A DNA stretch of 64,000 nt, taken from Novosphingobium sp. GTDB lineage: Bacteria; Pseudomonadota; Alphaproteobacteria; Sphingomonadales; Sphingomonadaceae. The notes beneath the pieces were generated by a model. The model was not told the DNA's origin. It did no database searches and saw only the letters and a program-made list of their open reading frames with translations. The stretch is taken from NCBI GenBank assembly GCA_024236175.1, contig JACKKY010000002.1:124001-188000 (forward strand), written 5' to 3'. Made by a program: the position numbers and the translations under genes. Positions 42,688-51,093 of this stretch are shown here, one piece after another; the stretch's first letter is position 1; each line of letters begins with the position of its first letter.

Positions 42688-43548
42688 TCAGCGCTGAGGA
42701 TCGAAGAACGGCTTGTCGCCAATGATGGTGACGCGTTCCATCGCTCGCATTGCGGGCGAATAGTCGGCGACCGCATAGTGCTGACAGGAACGGTTGTCCC
42801 AGAACGCGATGGAATTCTCGCGCCAGCGGAAACGGACCTGGTACTCGGGAATGGCCGCCTGGGCGTAGAGGTGGTCGAGCAGCCAGTCGCTTTCCTTCTG
42901 GCTGAGCCCCTTGATCGACCGTGTGAAGGAGCAATTGACGTAGAGCGCCCGTTCCCCGGTTTCGGGATGGGTCCGCACCACGGGATGCTCCTGCAGAGGA
43001 AACCGTTCATACCATTGGTCAATCGGGATGCCGAGATAGCCTGCGAAGCCGCTTCCGTCGTGGATGGCGGTCAGAGTGCAGACCCAATCCTTCATGGCGG
43101 GCGAAAGGCCTTCGTACGCCGCGACCATATCCGACCACATGGTATCGCCGCCCACTTCGGGGATGATCCTGCCGCGCAGCACCGAACCCAGTGAAGGTTC
43201 GGCTCGCCAGGTTACATCCGAATGCCACATGTCGGCGCCACTGGTCCTGCCGTCCGGCCTTGTCTTGAGATGGAATATCTCAGGGTGGGGCTGATCCTTG
43301 TTCTCGGAGATCGGATGGATTTCAAGGTCGCCGAAGCGGCGGGCGAAGGCAATGTGCTGCTCTTCGCTGATGTCCTGATCGCGGAAGAAAATCACCTTGT
43401 AGGTCAGGAGAGCTTGCCGGATTTCGGCGATGACCTCGTCAGTGAGCTCTTCACCGAGACAGACGCCGCTGATCTCTGCGCCGATGCGCGGCGTCATGGG
43501 AGATATCTCGAATCCGGTGAATGCCTTTGCTTTTGCTGCGGTTGCCAT
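42688..43548 (-). CDS. TauD/TfdA-family Fe(II)/2-oxoglutarate dioxygenase
   Basis: The 286-residue enzyme has the metal-binding WHSDVTW (His109, Asp111 counted from the chosen start) and the distal His in CQHYAV. A C-terminal Arg (RAMERVTI) binds 2-oxoglutarate. It hydroxylates or cleaves a small substrate such as a sulfonate, aryloxy or ether compound; specificity cannot be read. The ATG at 43548 has GGAGAG seven bases upstream, better than the first ATG at 43572. It is divergent from the EthD-like gene, with a 24-bp palindrome in between. Confidence 0.88.
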   Translation of the reverse strand: MATAAKAKAFTGFEISPMTPRIGAEISGVCLGEELTDEVIAEIRQALLTYKVIFFRDQDISEEQHIAFARRFGDLEIHPISENKDQPHPEIFHLKTRPDGRTSGADMWHSDVTWRAEPSLGSVLRGRIIPEVGGDTMWSDMVAAYEGLSPAMKDWVCTLTAIHDGSGFAGYLGIPIDQWYERFPLQEHPVVRTHPETGERALYVNCSFTRSIKGLSQKESDWLLDHLYAQAAIPEYQVRFRWRENSIAFWDNRSCQHYAVADYSPAMRAMERVTIIGDKPFFDPQR

Positions 43549-43613
43549 GTCGATGCTCTCCGTGCGGCTCATTCGCGAAAATTATGCGCAAAGGCGAAGG
43601 CTCTCGCAAGCCT

Positions 43614-43637
43614 TAAATAATGCACTGGCATTATTTA
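43614..43637. promoter_or_regulatory. Perfect 24-bp palindromic operator candidate upstream of the dioxygenase
   Basis: TAAATAATGC (43614-43623) and GCATTATTTA (43628-43637) are perfect complements around the 4-base centre ACTG. The site is 66 bp upstream of the dioxygenase start and about 154 bp upstream of the EthD-like gene, in an AT-richer divergent region. There is no T-tract and the arms are AT-rich, so an operator (TetR- or GntR-like size) is more likely than a terminator. Confidence 0.55.
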
Positions 43638-43790
43638 TTGGGACCAGGATGGATTGCGATTTGCGCGCAGACCAAGGGCACAGGCACTCGAATGCGGATA
43701 CAGATGCTTGCGCTCTCGGGTACATTTTCCGATGGTGCATCCTCCGGACTTTTCACAATGCTACGAGAAATCTGATTCAGGAGGATGCCA

Positions 43791-44129
43791 ATGCCTAAAT
43801 GTAAGCTCGTTGCTCTCACCACTCCGCTTCCCGGCAAGGAAGACGAATACCATGACTGGTATCAGAACACGCACCTTCCGGAGCTGGTGAACCTGTTCAA
43901 CATGGAAGGCGCACAGCGTTTCGAACTCGTCGCCAAGTTGATGGGTGAGGACAGCAATCCCTATCTGGCGATTTACGACATCGACACGGATGATCCGGGC
44001 GCACTGCTGGCGCAGATGGGAGAGGCCGCACAGTCAGGGAAGATGACTCCCGCCACGACCCAGGACATGGGGACGACCTATACCGCGCTGTTCATCGAAC
44101 ATGGGCCGCGCGTAGAACCGAACGGCTAG
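43791..44129 (+). CDS. Small EthD-like dimeric alpha/beta-barrel protein
   Basis: The 112-residue protein contains GKEDEYHDWYQNTHLPELV, the DWYxxxHxPE(L/V) motif of EthD-like ferredoxin-fold barrels. Such small proteins accompany dioxygenase and P450 clusters and may bind intermediates or act as lyases or isomerases. The start is the second ATG (43791), 6 nt after AGGAGG; the first ATG directly abuts that site. The stop overlaps the convergent crotonase gene by four bases. Confidence 0.78.
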   Translation: MPKCKLVALTTPLPGKEDEYHDWYQNTHLPELVNLFNMEGAQRFELVAKLMGEDSNPYLAIYDIDTDDPGALLAQMGEAAQSGKMTPATTQDMGTTYTALFIEHGPRVEPNG

Positions 44130-44935
44130 CTTCCGCCGAAATTCGGCTTCCGCTTTTCCTTGAGCGCTGCGATTCCTTCCAGATGGTCGGCAGAGCGCAC
44201 GCTGAGGGATTCATAGGCGATTCCCGCATCCATGACCGCATGGGCGATCCGCTTCAGCTCGAGGTTCGTGAGAATCTTGGTTGATCGGATCGCACCCATG
44301 GCTCCGTTGAGCAGGCGCTGACAGAACTCGTCTACGGCTTGATCGAGCTCTTCGGCCGGCACGCAATGATTGATCAGGCCGATCTCGGCGGCTTTGTCCG
44401 CGGTGATCAGATCACCGGTGAACAGAAACTCCTTGGCCCGGGCAAGGCCGATACGCTGGGCCCAGATCGCTGCGCCGCCGTCCCCTGCAACAAGGCCGAG
44501 GCCAACATGCGGGTCGCCTATTTTCGCTTTCTCCGATGCGAAAATGATGTCGCACATCAGTGCCAGGGTACAGCCGAGCCCGACTGCGTGTCCGTTCATT
44601 CGGCAAACCACCGGCTTGTCTATATCCAGCAGCGTGAAAACGAGCCGCTTGGCCATCCGCGCTTCGTGATCGAACAGCCGCGGGTCGGCGGCATTGCGTT
44701 CGATATGGCTGATGTCCCCGCCCGCGGAGAACGCTTTCCCCGCGCCGGTGATCACGATGAGATCCGAGCCGGTATCGCGCTGGGCGAACCACAATGCTTC
44801 GGGGAGTTCGTCGTGCAGTTCCAGATTGACGGCATTGAAGGAATCGGGACGGTTGAGCGTTATGCGAAGCAAGCGGCCTTCCCGGCTTAGCTCGATGGTC
44901 CGGAATTCGGGCAATTCAGGCACAGTGGTCGACAT
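44126..44935 (-). CDS. Enoyl-CoA hydratase/isomerase-family protein lacking hydratase glutamates
   Basis: The 269-residue crotonase has the oxyanion-hole motif FSAGGDISHIE and GHAVGLGCTLALMCDIIFASEKAKIGDPHVGLG. The positions of the two catalytic glutamates in enoyl-CoA hydratase (GGCE and QPE) read GCT and DPH, so hydration by the usual mechanism is unlikely. A nearby VAGDGG aspartate may serve another reaction (isomerisation, hydrolysis). It is divergent from the KstD-like flavoprotein gene across about 220 bp. Confidence 0.85.
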   Translation of the reverse strand: MSTTVPELPEFRTIELSREGRLLRITLNRPDSFNAVNLELHDELPEALWFAQRDTGSDLIVITGAGKAFSAGGDISHIERNAADPRLFDHEARMAKRLVFTLLDIDKPVVCRMNGHAVGLGCTLALMCDIIFASEKAKIGDPHVGLGLVAGDGGAAIWAQRIGLARAKEFLFTGDLITADKAAEIGLINHCVPAEELDQAVDEFCQRLLNGAMGAIRSTKILTNLELKRIAHAVMDAGIAYESLSVRSADHLEGIAALKEKRKPNFGGS

Positions 44936-45159
44936 GAGCAGCTATTCTCCCTTTCTTGGTCCCTCATAAGGCTGATGTGCGCTCCTGCCACCCAAAAACG
45001 GAGCCCGGTCCCAGCCCGGTGACGCTAGGGCGATAAGATGCGTGACCGTCCCTTCACTCGCAGCTCCAACTTGCCAATTGCGGCATCTTGCGGTCTATCG
45101 TGCTGAACGTTCGTGCAGCCTCAATGGCTGCGCACAGGGGATTGACGGAGAGGTTTTCC

Positions 45160-46845
45160 ATGGCGGATTTCGACGAGGCATTTGATTGGGTTGTTGTCGG
45201 CAGCGGCGCGGGGTCGATGAGTTCGGCTCTGCTGATGAAGAAAGCCGGAAAATCCGTCGTGATCCTTGAAAAGGCCCCCTGGGTTGGCGGCACGACCTGC
45301 AAATCCGGTGGCGTGATGTGGATCCCGAACAACCGCTTCATGGACCCCGGCGAAGACAGCAACGAGAAGGCGATCACCTACCTCAATGCCGTCGTGCCCG
45401 ATGGGCCGGATTCGCCGGGAACGTCACCGGAACGCCGGATGGCCTACGTGACAGAGGGACCCAAAATGCTCGATTTCATTGTCGAGCAGGGCGTTGCGGT
45501 GGAGCGTGGCTCCCATTTCTGGCCGGACTATTACGATGAGTTGCCGGGCGGCTGTAAGACAAGTCGCACGGTGACGGCACTCCCGTTCAACAAGAAGGAG
45601 CTGGGCTCGTGGTCTACCAAGCTTCGCCAGGGCTTCCTGGAAGTCCCGGCACGGCTCGACGACGGCATGAAGCTTCCGTTCATGAAGCACAGCTGGAAGA
45701 TCAAGAAGATATTCCTGAAGATCGCAATTGCCGTCGTTCTCGGCAAGTTGACCGGCAAGCAGTGGGTTACGGCGGGTGCAGCACTGCAGGGGCGCATGCT
45801 CAAGGCCGTTCTCGAAAAACAGGCAGCGGACATTCGTCTGGAATCGCCGGTTTCCGAGATCATCATGGACGGCGGGAAAGCCGTAGGTGTCGTAACCGTC
45901 AAGGACGGCAAGCCCTGGCGGATAGGAGCCAACCTGGGCATTCTTGTGAATGCTGGCGGGTTCTCCCAGAATCAGGCGATGCGGGACAAGTATATGCCGG
46001 GCACCAGGAAGGAATGGTCCAACGGCATCGAATCGAACACCGGGGACCTGCACGTCGCGATGGAGAAGGCCGGCGGCGTACTGGCCCAGATGGATGAAAT
46101 GGTCGGTTTCCAGATGACCGAGGCGCCGGGCTGGGAGACTGACTACGTCAAGCCCGGCACGCAGGGCACGACGGCGAAGCCGCATGCCATCCAGGTCGAC
46201 CAGTCGGGCGTGCGCTACATGAATGAAGGTGGATCCTACGAGCTCTTTTGCGAGACCATGCTGAAGCGCGACAAGGAAGTACCTGCAGTGCCGAGCTGGG
46301 CGATCATGGACCAGCAATATATGGACGAGTACCCGCTAGCCGGGAAATCGGGTGCGAAGCGGAATCTCGATGGCTGGATCCAGTCAGGTTGGGTCAAGCG
46401 GGCCGATACGATCGAGGATCTTGCGAAGATCATCAATGTTCCGCCCGAAACGCTTAAGGCGACCGTGGATCGTTGGAACGGCTTTTGCGACAAGGGCGTC
46501 GACGAGGATTTCCATCGCGGCGAGCGCGCATATGACGACTACCTCGGCGATCCGTTCTTCGATGGCCCGAACAAGACCATGGGCCGCATCGACAAGGCAC
46601 CTTTCTACTCCATTGCGATCGTGCCCGGCGATGTCGGAACCTATGGCGGGGTGGTGACCGACGTGAATGCGCGTGTGCTCGATGCCGAAAAGCAGCCCAT
46701 CGAAGGCCTGTATGCCTGCGGCATCTCGACCGCGTCTCCCATGGGGCGGGTCTACCCCGGGGCCGGCGCCAGCGTCGGCCCGTCGATGACCTTCGGCTGG
46801 GTCGCAGCCAAGCATGCGGCCGGGCTGAGCAACCAGCCGGTTTGA
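45160..46845 (+). CDS. KstD-like FAD-dependent oxidoreductase (copy 1)
   Basis: The 561-residue flavoprotein has the Rossmann motif VVVGSGAGSMSSALLMKKAGKSVVILEK at the N-terminus, followed by GGTTCKSGGVMWIPNN, typical of the 3-ketosteroid-delta1-dehydrogenase/fumarate-reductase family. The C-terminus carries YPGAGASVGPSMTFGW, where Tyr532 and the glycine four residues on match the Tyr and Gly of the KstD active site. It probably introduces a C=C bond next to a ketone in a cyclic substrate. The start is the ATG at 45160 with GGAGAGG upstream; an earlier in-frame ATG at 45088 is less likely. The thioesterase gene follows after 10 nt. Confidence 0.85.
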   Translation: MADFDEAFDWVVVGSGAGSMSSALLMKKAGKSVVILEKAPWVGGTTCKSGGVMWIPNNRFMDPGEDSNEKAITYLNAVVPDGPDSPGTSPERRMAYVTEGPKMLDFIVEQGVAVERGSHFWPDYYDELPGGCKTSRTVTALPFNKKELGSWSTKLRQGFLEVPARLDDGMKLPFMKHSWKIKKIFLKIAIAVVLGKLTGKQWVTAGAALQGRMLKAVLEKQAADIRLESPVSEIIMDGGKAVGVVTVKDGKPWRIGANLGILVNAGGFSQNQAMRDKYMPGTRKEWSNGIESNTGDLHVAMEKAGGVLAQMDEMVGFQMTEAPGWETDYVKPGTQGTTAKPHAIQVDQSGVRYMNEGGSYELFCETMLKRDKEVPAVPSWAIMDQQYMDEYPLAGKSGAKRNLDGWIQSGWVKRADTIEDLAKIINVPPETLKATVDRWNGFCDKGVDEDFHRGERAYDDYLGDPFFDGPNKTMGRIDKAPFYSIAIVPGDVGTYGGVVTDVNARVLDAEKQPIEGLYACGISTASPMGRVYPGAGASVGPSMTFGWVAAKHAAGLSNQPV

Positions 46846-46855
46846 GGCTCGGCTC

Positions 46856-47299
46856 ATGATGGATTCGGAAACCCTTGTGGCAGAGGGCTGGACGCGGCTG
46901 CCTACCCATGCATTCTCGGGAGTCATCGGGTCGAGCTGGATCACCGGCGAACCCGGGAACCGGATCGTGGGACTGCTAGCCGACCCCGTCGCGCTTAACG
47001 AGAACATCGGCATCGTTCACGGCGGTGCACTGATGACCTTCGCAGACATCGCGCTGGGTGCCGGCGTGGCAGATGTGATCGGCAGCGCAAACTGCGCAAC
47101 CGTCCAGCTTCAATTCCAGTTTGCCTCGGCGGCCCGGGCGGACAGCTTCATTACCTGCCACCCCGAGGTCGTCCGAAAGACGTCCCAACTCGTCTTCATG
47201 CGCGGGCTGATCGAGGCGGACAGCCGGGCGGTCGGCGCCGCGGATGCGATCTTCAAGATCCTCGAGCCGGAAAAGATGGAAAAGCTCAGATCAGGCTGA
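46856..47299 (+). CDS. PaaI-family hotdog thioesterase
   Basis: The 147-residue protein has NIGIVHGGALMTFADIALG, the hotdog HGG motif and helix of PaaI-like acyl-CoA thioesterases. It lies 10 nt after the KstD-like gene on the same strand and is probably co-transcribed. It may release a CoA-bound intermediate from the pathway. It has two adjacent ATGs; the first is annotated. Its end overlaps the convergent reductase gene by 14 bases. Confidence 0.86.
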   Translation: MMDSETLVAEGWTRLPTHAFSGVIGSSWITGEPGNRIVGLLADPVALNENIGIVHGGALMTFADIALGAGVADVIGSANCATVQLQFQFASAARADSFITCHPEVVRKTSQLVFMRGLIEADSRAVGAADAIFKILEPEKMEKLRSG

Positions 47300-48284
47300 G
47301 CGCGACCTTCGCGAAGAACTTGCCGCTTTCGAGATGCCGATATGCATCCTGGATCCGGTCAAGATCATAGACGACATCGACCGGCGGCTTGATGTCATGT
47401 TTGACGATGAAATCGGTCATCGCCTCATGCTGCTCGCGATTGCCTACGCCGATCGGCTGGTTGGCCACGCCGGAGGCCTGTTTCGTCCAGCTGAATTCAG
47501 AGCCGAGCATGCCAATGGCCGATATCTGGCCGCCCTCTATCGAAAGTGAGACATTCTCGTCGAACTGCGTGCCGCCGACCGTATCGATGACATTGGCGAT
47601 CTTGTTACCGCCGATTGCATCGCGGACTTCGCTGACCCAGTTCGCGGACGTACGGTAATTGACCGTTACATCGGCGCCGTAGGAGCGCGCACGCGCCAGC
47701 TTGGCGTCGGACGAGGACGTTATGGCGACATTGGCTCCCATGGCCTTGGCGAATTGCAGCGCCGCGATGGATACGCCCCCCGTGCCGTGCGCGAGAATCC
47801 ATTCATCGGGTTGGGTTTGGCGAAAAGCGGTGAGAGCCGACCACGACGTGAGAGCCGCGCAAGGCAGAGTAGCGGCCTCGAGATCTCCGAGCTGGTCAGG
47901 CAGGTGACACAGGCTTTCCGCCTTGAAGACCGCGTATTGCGTAGCGACGCCATCGATCGGACCGCCGAGCATGGCTCCGTCGGAGGCCGGGCCTGACAAC
48001 CAGTTCGGCGAGAAGATCGGAACGACGCGGTCGCCCGGTTTCACCCGCGTCACGCCTGCGCCGACCGCCGCAACCTCTCCTGCCGAACAGGACACCGGGA
48101 TGACATCGGGTTCCTTGGCAAGGCCGGGGAACAGGCCCTTGGCAATGATGAGATCGCGGTAGTTCAAGGTAGCGGCCTTGATCCGAACCAGCGCTTCGCC
48201 CGGTCCCGCTTCGGGAATCGGAACCTCGCTGACGGTTATCGTTTCGATGCCCTTGCCGGTCTGCACTCTGGCTTGCTTCATCAT
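47286..48284 (-). CDS. Zinc-less MDR alcohol dehydrogenase/quinone oxidoreductase
   Basis: The 332-residue medium-chain dehydrogenase has the GroES-like N-terminus (KAATLNYRDLIIAKGLFP, CSAGEVAAVG) and the nucleotide-binding ILAHGTGGVSIAALQFAK. It lacks the zinc-ligand cysteine pattern, like enoyl or quinone reductases. A strong ribosome site (GGGGAGAG) precedes the paired ATGs. Substrate is unknown; enone reduction in the cyclic-compound pathway is plausible. It is divergent from the acyl-CoA synthetase gene. Confidence 0.86.
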   Translation of the reverse strand: MMKQARVQTGKGIETITVSEVPIPEAGPGEALVRIKAATLNYRDLIIAKGLFPGLAKEPDVIPVSCSAGEVAAVGAGVTRVKPGDRVVPIFSPNWLSGPASDGAMLGGPIDGVATQYAVFKAESLCHLPDQLGDLEAATLPCAALTSWSALTAFRQTQPDEWILAHGTGGVSIAALQFAKAMGANVAITSSSDAKLARARSYGADVTVNYRTSANWVSEVRDAIGGNKIANVIDTVGGTQFDENVSLSIEGGQISAIGMLGSEFSWTKQASGVANQPIGVGNREQHEAMTDFIVKHDIKPPVDVVYDLDRIQDAYRHLESGKFFAKVALSLI

Positions 48285-48460
48285 CTTCGCTCTCCCCGAA
48301 TATCCGTTCCGCGGTGTCCTAGACGATCTTCGCGCTCGTCATCATCCTCTTTTTTGTGACTTTCTGCTTGTCTGAAGAGGCGCAGCATCGTGACTGCGCT
48401 TCCAAACCGTTCCGGCTCGCGTTTCCAACCGCAACCGGCCTTGCTAGGTCAGTGTGGCGT

Positions 48461-50200
48461 ATGACCGGGAGATGGACGCTGGCTAAGTCTCAACTATCGC
48501 TGATCGAAGGTACGCCGCTTTCCGACGAACCGGGGCAGGGGGCGCACACCATTGGCGGATATCTGCTCGAGATCGTCTCACGCTATGGTCCAGCGGAAGC
48601 GGTGGTACTGCGCAGCGGAGACTATCGCCTGTCTTGGAGCTACGACGACCTGCTCGCCCGCTCGATGGACGTCGCCAAGGCGCTGGTCGCCTCCCGCATC
48701 GGCAAGGATGCACGTGTAGGCATCCTGATGACCAACCGGCCGGAATTCCTCTCCAGCCTGTTCGGCATCGCGCTTGCCGGCGCGGTGCCTGTGCCGCTCA
48801 GCACCTTCTCCACACCATCGGAGCTGGATTACCTTCTCAAGGCATCGCAGATTTCGCTGCTGCTTTTCGAGCAGCAAGTGCTGAAGAAGGATTTTCATGA
48901 AATGGTCGTCGGGCTCGAACCGGTGATCGCTGGAGCATCGCCCGGAGCACTCGTTTCCGAGCGTTATCCTTTCCTGCAGCATCTCGTGTCGCTCGGTGAT
49001 ATCGGGGAAGCAGCCGGCGCACCGGCAGTCCGGCAAGGCGGCGCGGTAGAAGCTTGGGACACATTCCTCGCTCGCGGCAGTGGCGTTATCGATGAGCTTG
49101 TCCTGGCCCGGGCTGACAGTGTGATCCCGTCCGACACCGGCGGGATATTCTTCTCGTCGGGCACCACAAGCCTTCCCAAGGGCATCATCCATGCGCAGCG
49201 CGCATTTACGGTCCAGTGGTGGCGCTGGCCGCGCAGCTTCTGCATGAGGGAACCCGTGCGCAGCTGGACCGGCAACGGATTTTTCTGGTCGGGCAATTGC
49301 AGCATGGTTCTCGGCACGGCCTTTTCGACGGGCGGGGCCGTCATCCTCCAGCGCTATTTCGATGCCGAAGAGGCACTGGAACTCATGGAGTTGGAAAGAG
49401 CGAGCTTTATCAACGGCCGCCCTCATCAATGGGCCAGGCTCCAGGCTGCCAGGAACTGGGAAAAGGCCGATCTTTCCAGCCTCAGATACATCCCGCGCGG
49501 CGAACTGATGTGGGAACATCCCACAGTCGACACGGACTGGGTGGTGCCGATGGCGTTCGGCACGACCGAAACGATGACGGTTTGCACCGGAATGGATGCC
49601 GATACGCCACCGGAATACTACCTCGGAAGCTTCGGCAAGCCTTTCCCCGGAAACGTCCTGAAGATCGTCGACCCGATGACCGGCGAGACAGTTCCGCTCA
49701 ATACGAAGGGCGAGATGTGCATCAAGGGGCCGACGCTGATGACCGGTTATCTCGGCAAGGCACCGGAAGAATGCTTCGATGCCGAGGGCTTCTACTGCAC
49801 CGGCGATGGCGGCCATGTCGATGAGGAGGGGCGCTTTTTCTGGGAAGGCCGCCTGACAGACATGATCAAGACCGGGGGAGCCAATGTCTCGCCGGTCGAG
49901 GTCGATGACGTCATTGCCAGATTTCCCGGCGTCAAGCGGACCCAGACCGTCGGCGTCCCCGACGATCTGCTTGGCGAGATGGTCGTGGCCTGCATTGTCC
50001 CCCTTGATGGCGTCGAACTGTCCGAGCAGGAGATCATCACGTTCGTCAAAGCCGAGATCGCGAACTTCAAGGTCCCTCGACGCGTCCTGTTCTTCACGGA
50101 CGAGGATTATGCGATCACCGGCAGCGAGAAGGTGAAATCGAGCGTCGTAAGAGACCTTGCCGCCGAGCGGCTCAAAGCCGAGACATCGCCGGCCGAATAG
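48461..50200 (+). CDS. AMP-dependent acyl-CoA synthetase/ligase
   Basis: The 579-residue ANL-superfamily enzyme has the phosphate loop FFSSGTTSLPKGIIHAQRA, the A5-like FGTTETMT and the C-terminal GEMCIKGPTLMTGYLG...YCTGDGG...WEGRLTDMIKTGGANVSP. The lysine in the C-terminal KVKSS region probably drives adenylation. It activates a carboxylic acid to its CoA thioester, the likely entry step of the surrounding acyl-CoA degradation genes. The ATG at 48461 gives the family-typical N-terminus; the frame is open to 48356. The downstream SDR is 110 bp further on. Confidence 0.9.
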   Translation: MTGRWTLAKSQLSLIEGTPLSDEPGQGAHTIGGYLLEIVSRYGPAEAVVLRSGDYRLSWSYDDLLARSMDVAKALVASRIGKDARVGILMTNRPEFLSSLFGIALAGAVPVPLSTFSTPSELDYLLKASQISLLLFEQQVLKKDFHEMVVGLEPVIAGASPGALVSERYPFLQHLVSLGDIGEAAGAPAVRQGGAVEAWDTFLARGSGVIDELVLARADSVIPSDTGGIFFSSGTTSLPKGIIHAQRAFTVQWWRWPRSFCMREPVRSWTGNGFFWSGNCSMVLGTAFSTGGAVILQRYFDAEEALELMELERASFINGRPHQWARLQAARNWEKADLSSLRYIPRGELMWEHPTVDTDWVVPMAFGTTETMTVCTGMDADTPPEYYLGSFGKPFPGNVLKIVDPMTGETVPLNTKGEMCIKGPTLMTGYLGKAPEECFDAEGFYCTGDGGHVDEEGRFFWEGRLTDMIKTGGANVSPVEVDDVIARFPGVKRTQTVGVPDDLLGEMVVACIVPLDGVELSEQEIITFVKAEIANFKVPRRVLFFTDEDYAITGSEKVKSSVVRDLAAERLKAETSPAE

Positions 50201-50310
50201 CGTGCCCGCGAACCACCGGCGCTTCCTGCCGGGTTGATGCCATCGCCAGTCTGAGTGAAAAGGCCTGACCCAAAGCCGTCAGGAACGGCGCGATGATCTG
50301 GAGAGGGGCG

Positions 50311-51078
50311 ATGCAAGGCAGGTTGAATGGCAAGGTTATCCTCGTCGCCGGTGCGGGCGGTATCGGCAACGGCCTTGCGCGGCGCTACGCCGGGGAAGGC
50401 GCGGCCGTTGTTCTTGGTGACATCGATGCGGCGATGGCGGCCGAAGTCGCAGCGGAAATAGCGTCGTCGGGCGGTCGCGCGGTCGGTATCGAGCTCGACG
50501 GGGCCGACGACGACGCCATTGGCAGGGCGGTCGCGCTGGCAAGATCGGAATTTGGCGGACTGGACGGGCTTCACGCCAACTTCGCCAGTTTCAAGGACGG
50601 CGACAGCGGCGCAGACATTCTCGAAATGCCGATGGACGTCTACGACGAGATGATGCGGGTCAATGCCCGCGGTTACGTCCTGTGTACGCGTCATGCGCTG
50701 CCGGCGATGCTGGAGCGCGGGGGAGGTTCGCTGGTCTACACCAGTTCGGGAGCAGCCTATATGGGTGAGACGGTGCGGCTCGCCTATGCGATGAGCAAGG
50801 TGGCCGTGCATGCGCTCGCACGCCATGTGGCGCGTCGCTTCGGCCCAGACGGCATCAGAGCGAATGTGATTGCGCCGGGTGTTATTACTCACCCGCGGTT
50901 CGAGGCGGTCATGCCGCAGGAGATGTCAGAAGCCTTCAAGGAAGCTCAGGCCATCAAGGCACGCCTCGGAGCTCCGGAAGATATTGCCGCAATGGGAGCC
51001 TTGCTGATGTCCGACGAGGGCAGCTTCATCACCGGGCAGGTGATCAGCGTAGACGGTGGAACCATTATGCGGCCCTAG
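50311..51078 (+). CDS. Short-chain dehydrogenase with altered NNAG motif
   Basis: The 255-residue SDR has the glycine loop VAGAGGIGNG, strand-2 Asp (LGDID), Ser in TSSGAAYMG and YAMSK as the catalytic Tyr-Lys pair. The usual NNAG motif after strand 4 is replaced by HANFA, so the asparagine that orders the dinucleotide site is shifted. The start is the ATG at 50311 preceded by GGAGAGG; an ATG at 50293 is a weaker choice. Its reaction is probably oxidation of a 3-hydroxyacyl-CoA or ring alcohol, unverified. It ends 15 bp from the convergent acyl-CoA dehydrogenase gene. Confidence 0.85.
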   Translation: MQGRLNGKVILVAGAGGIGNGLARRYAGEGAAVVLGDIDAAMAAEVAAEIASSGGRAVGIELDGADDDAIGRAVALARSEFGGLDGLHANFASFKDGDSGADILEMPMDVYDEMMRVNARGYVLCTRHALPAMLERGGGSLVYTSSGAAYMGETVRLAYAMSKVAVHALARHVARRFGPDGIRANVIAPGVITHPRFEAVMPQEMSEAFKEAQAIKARLGAPEDIAAMGALLMSDEGSFITGQVISVDGGTIMRP

Positions 51079-51093
51079 CGCCGCAGCGGCCCG

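Noticed and set aside
48380..48399. GCGCAG-N8-CTGCGC dyad upstream of the acyl-CoA synthetase
   Set aside because: The arms are only six GC-rich bases with an 8-base spacer, easily found by chance in this genome; not listed as a feature.
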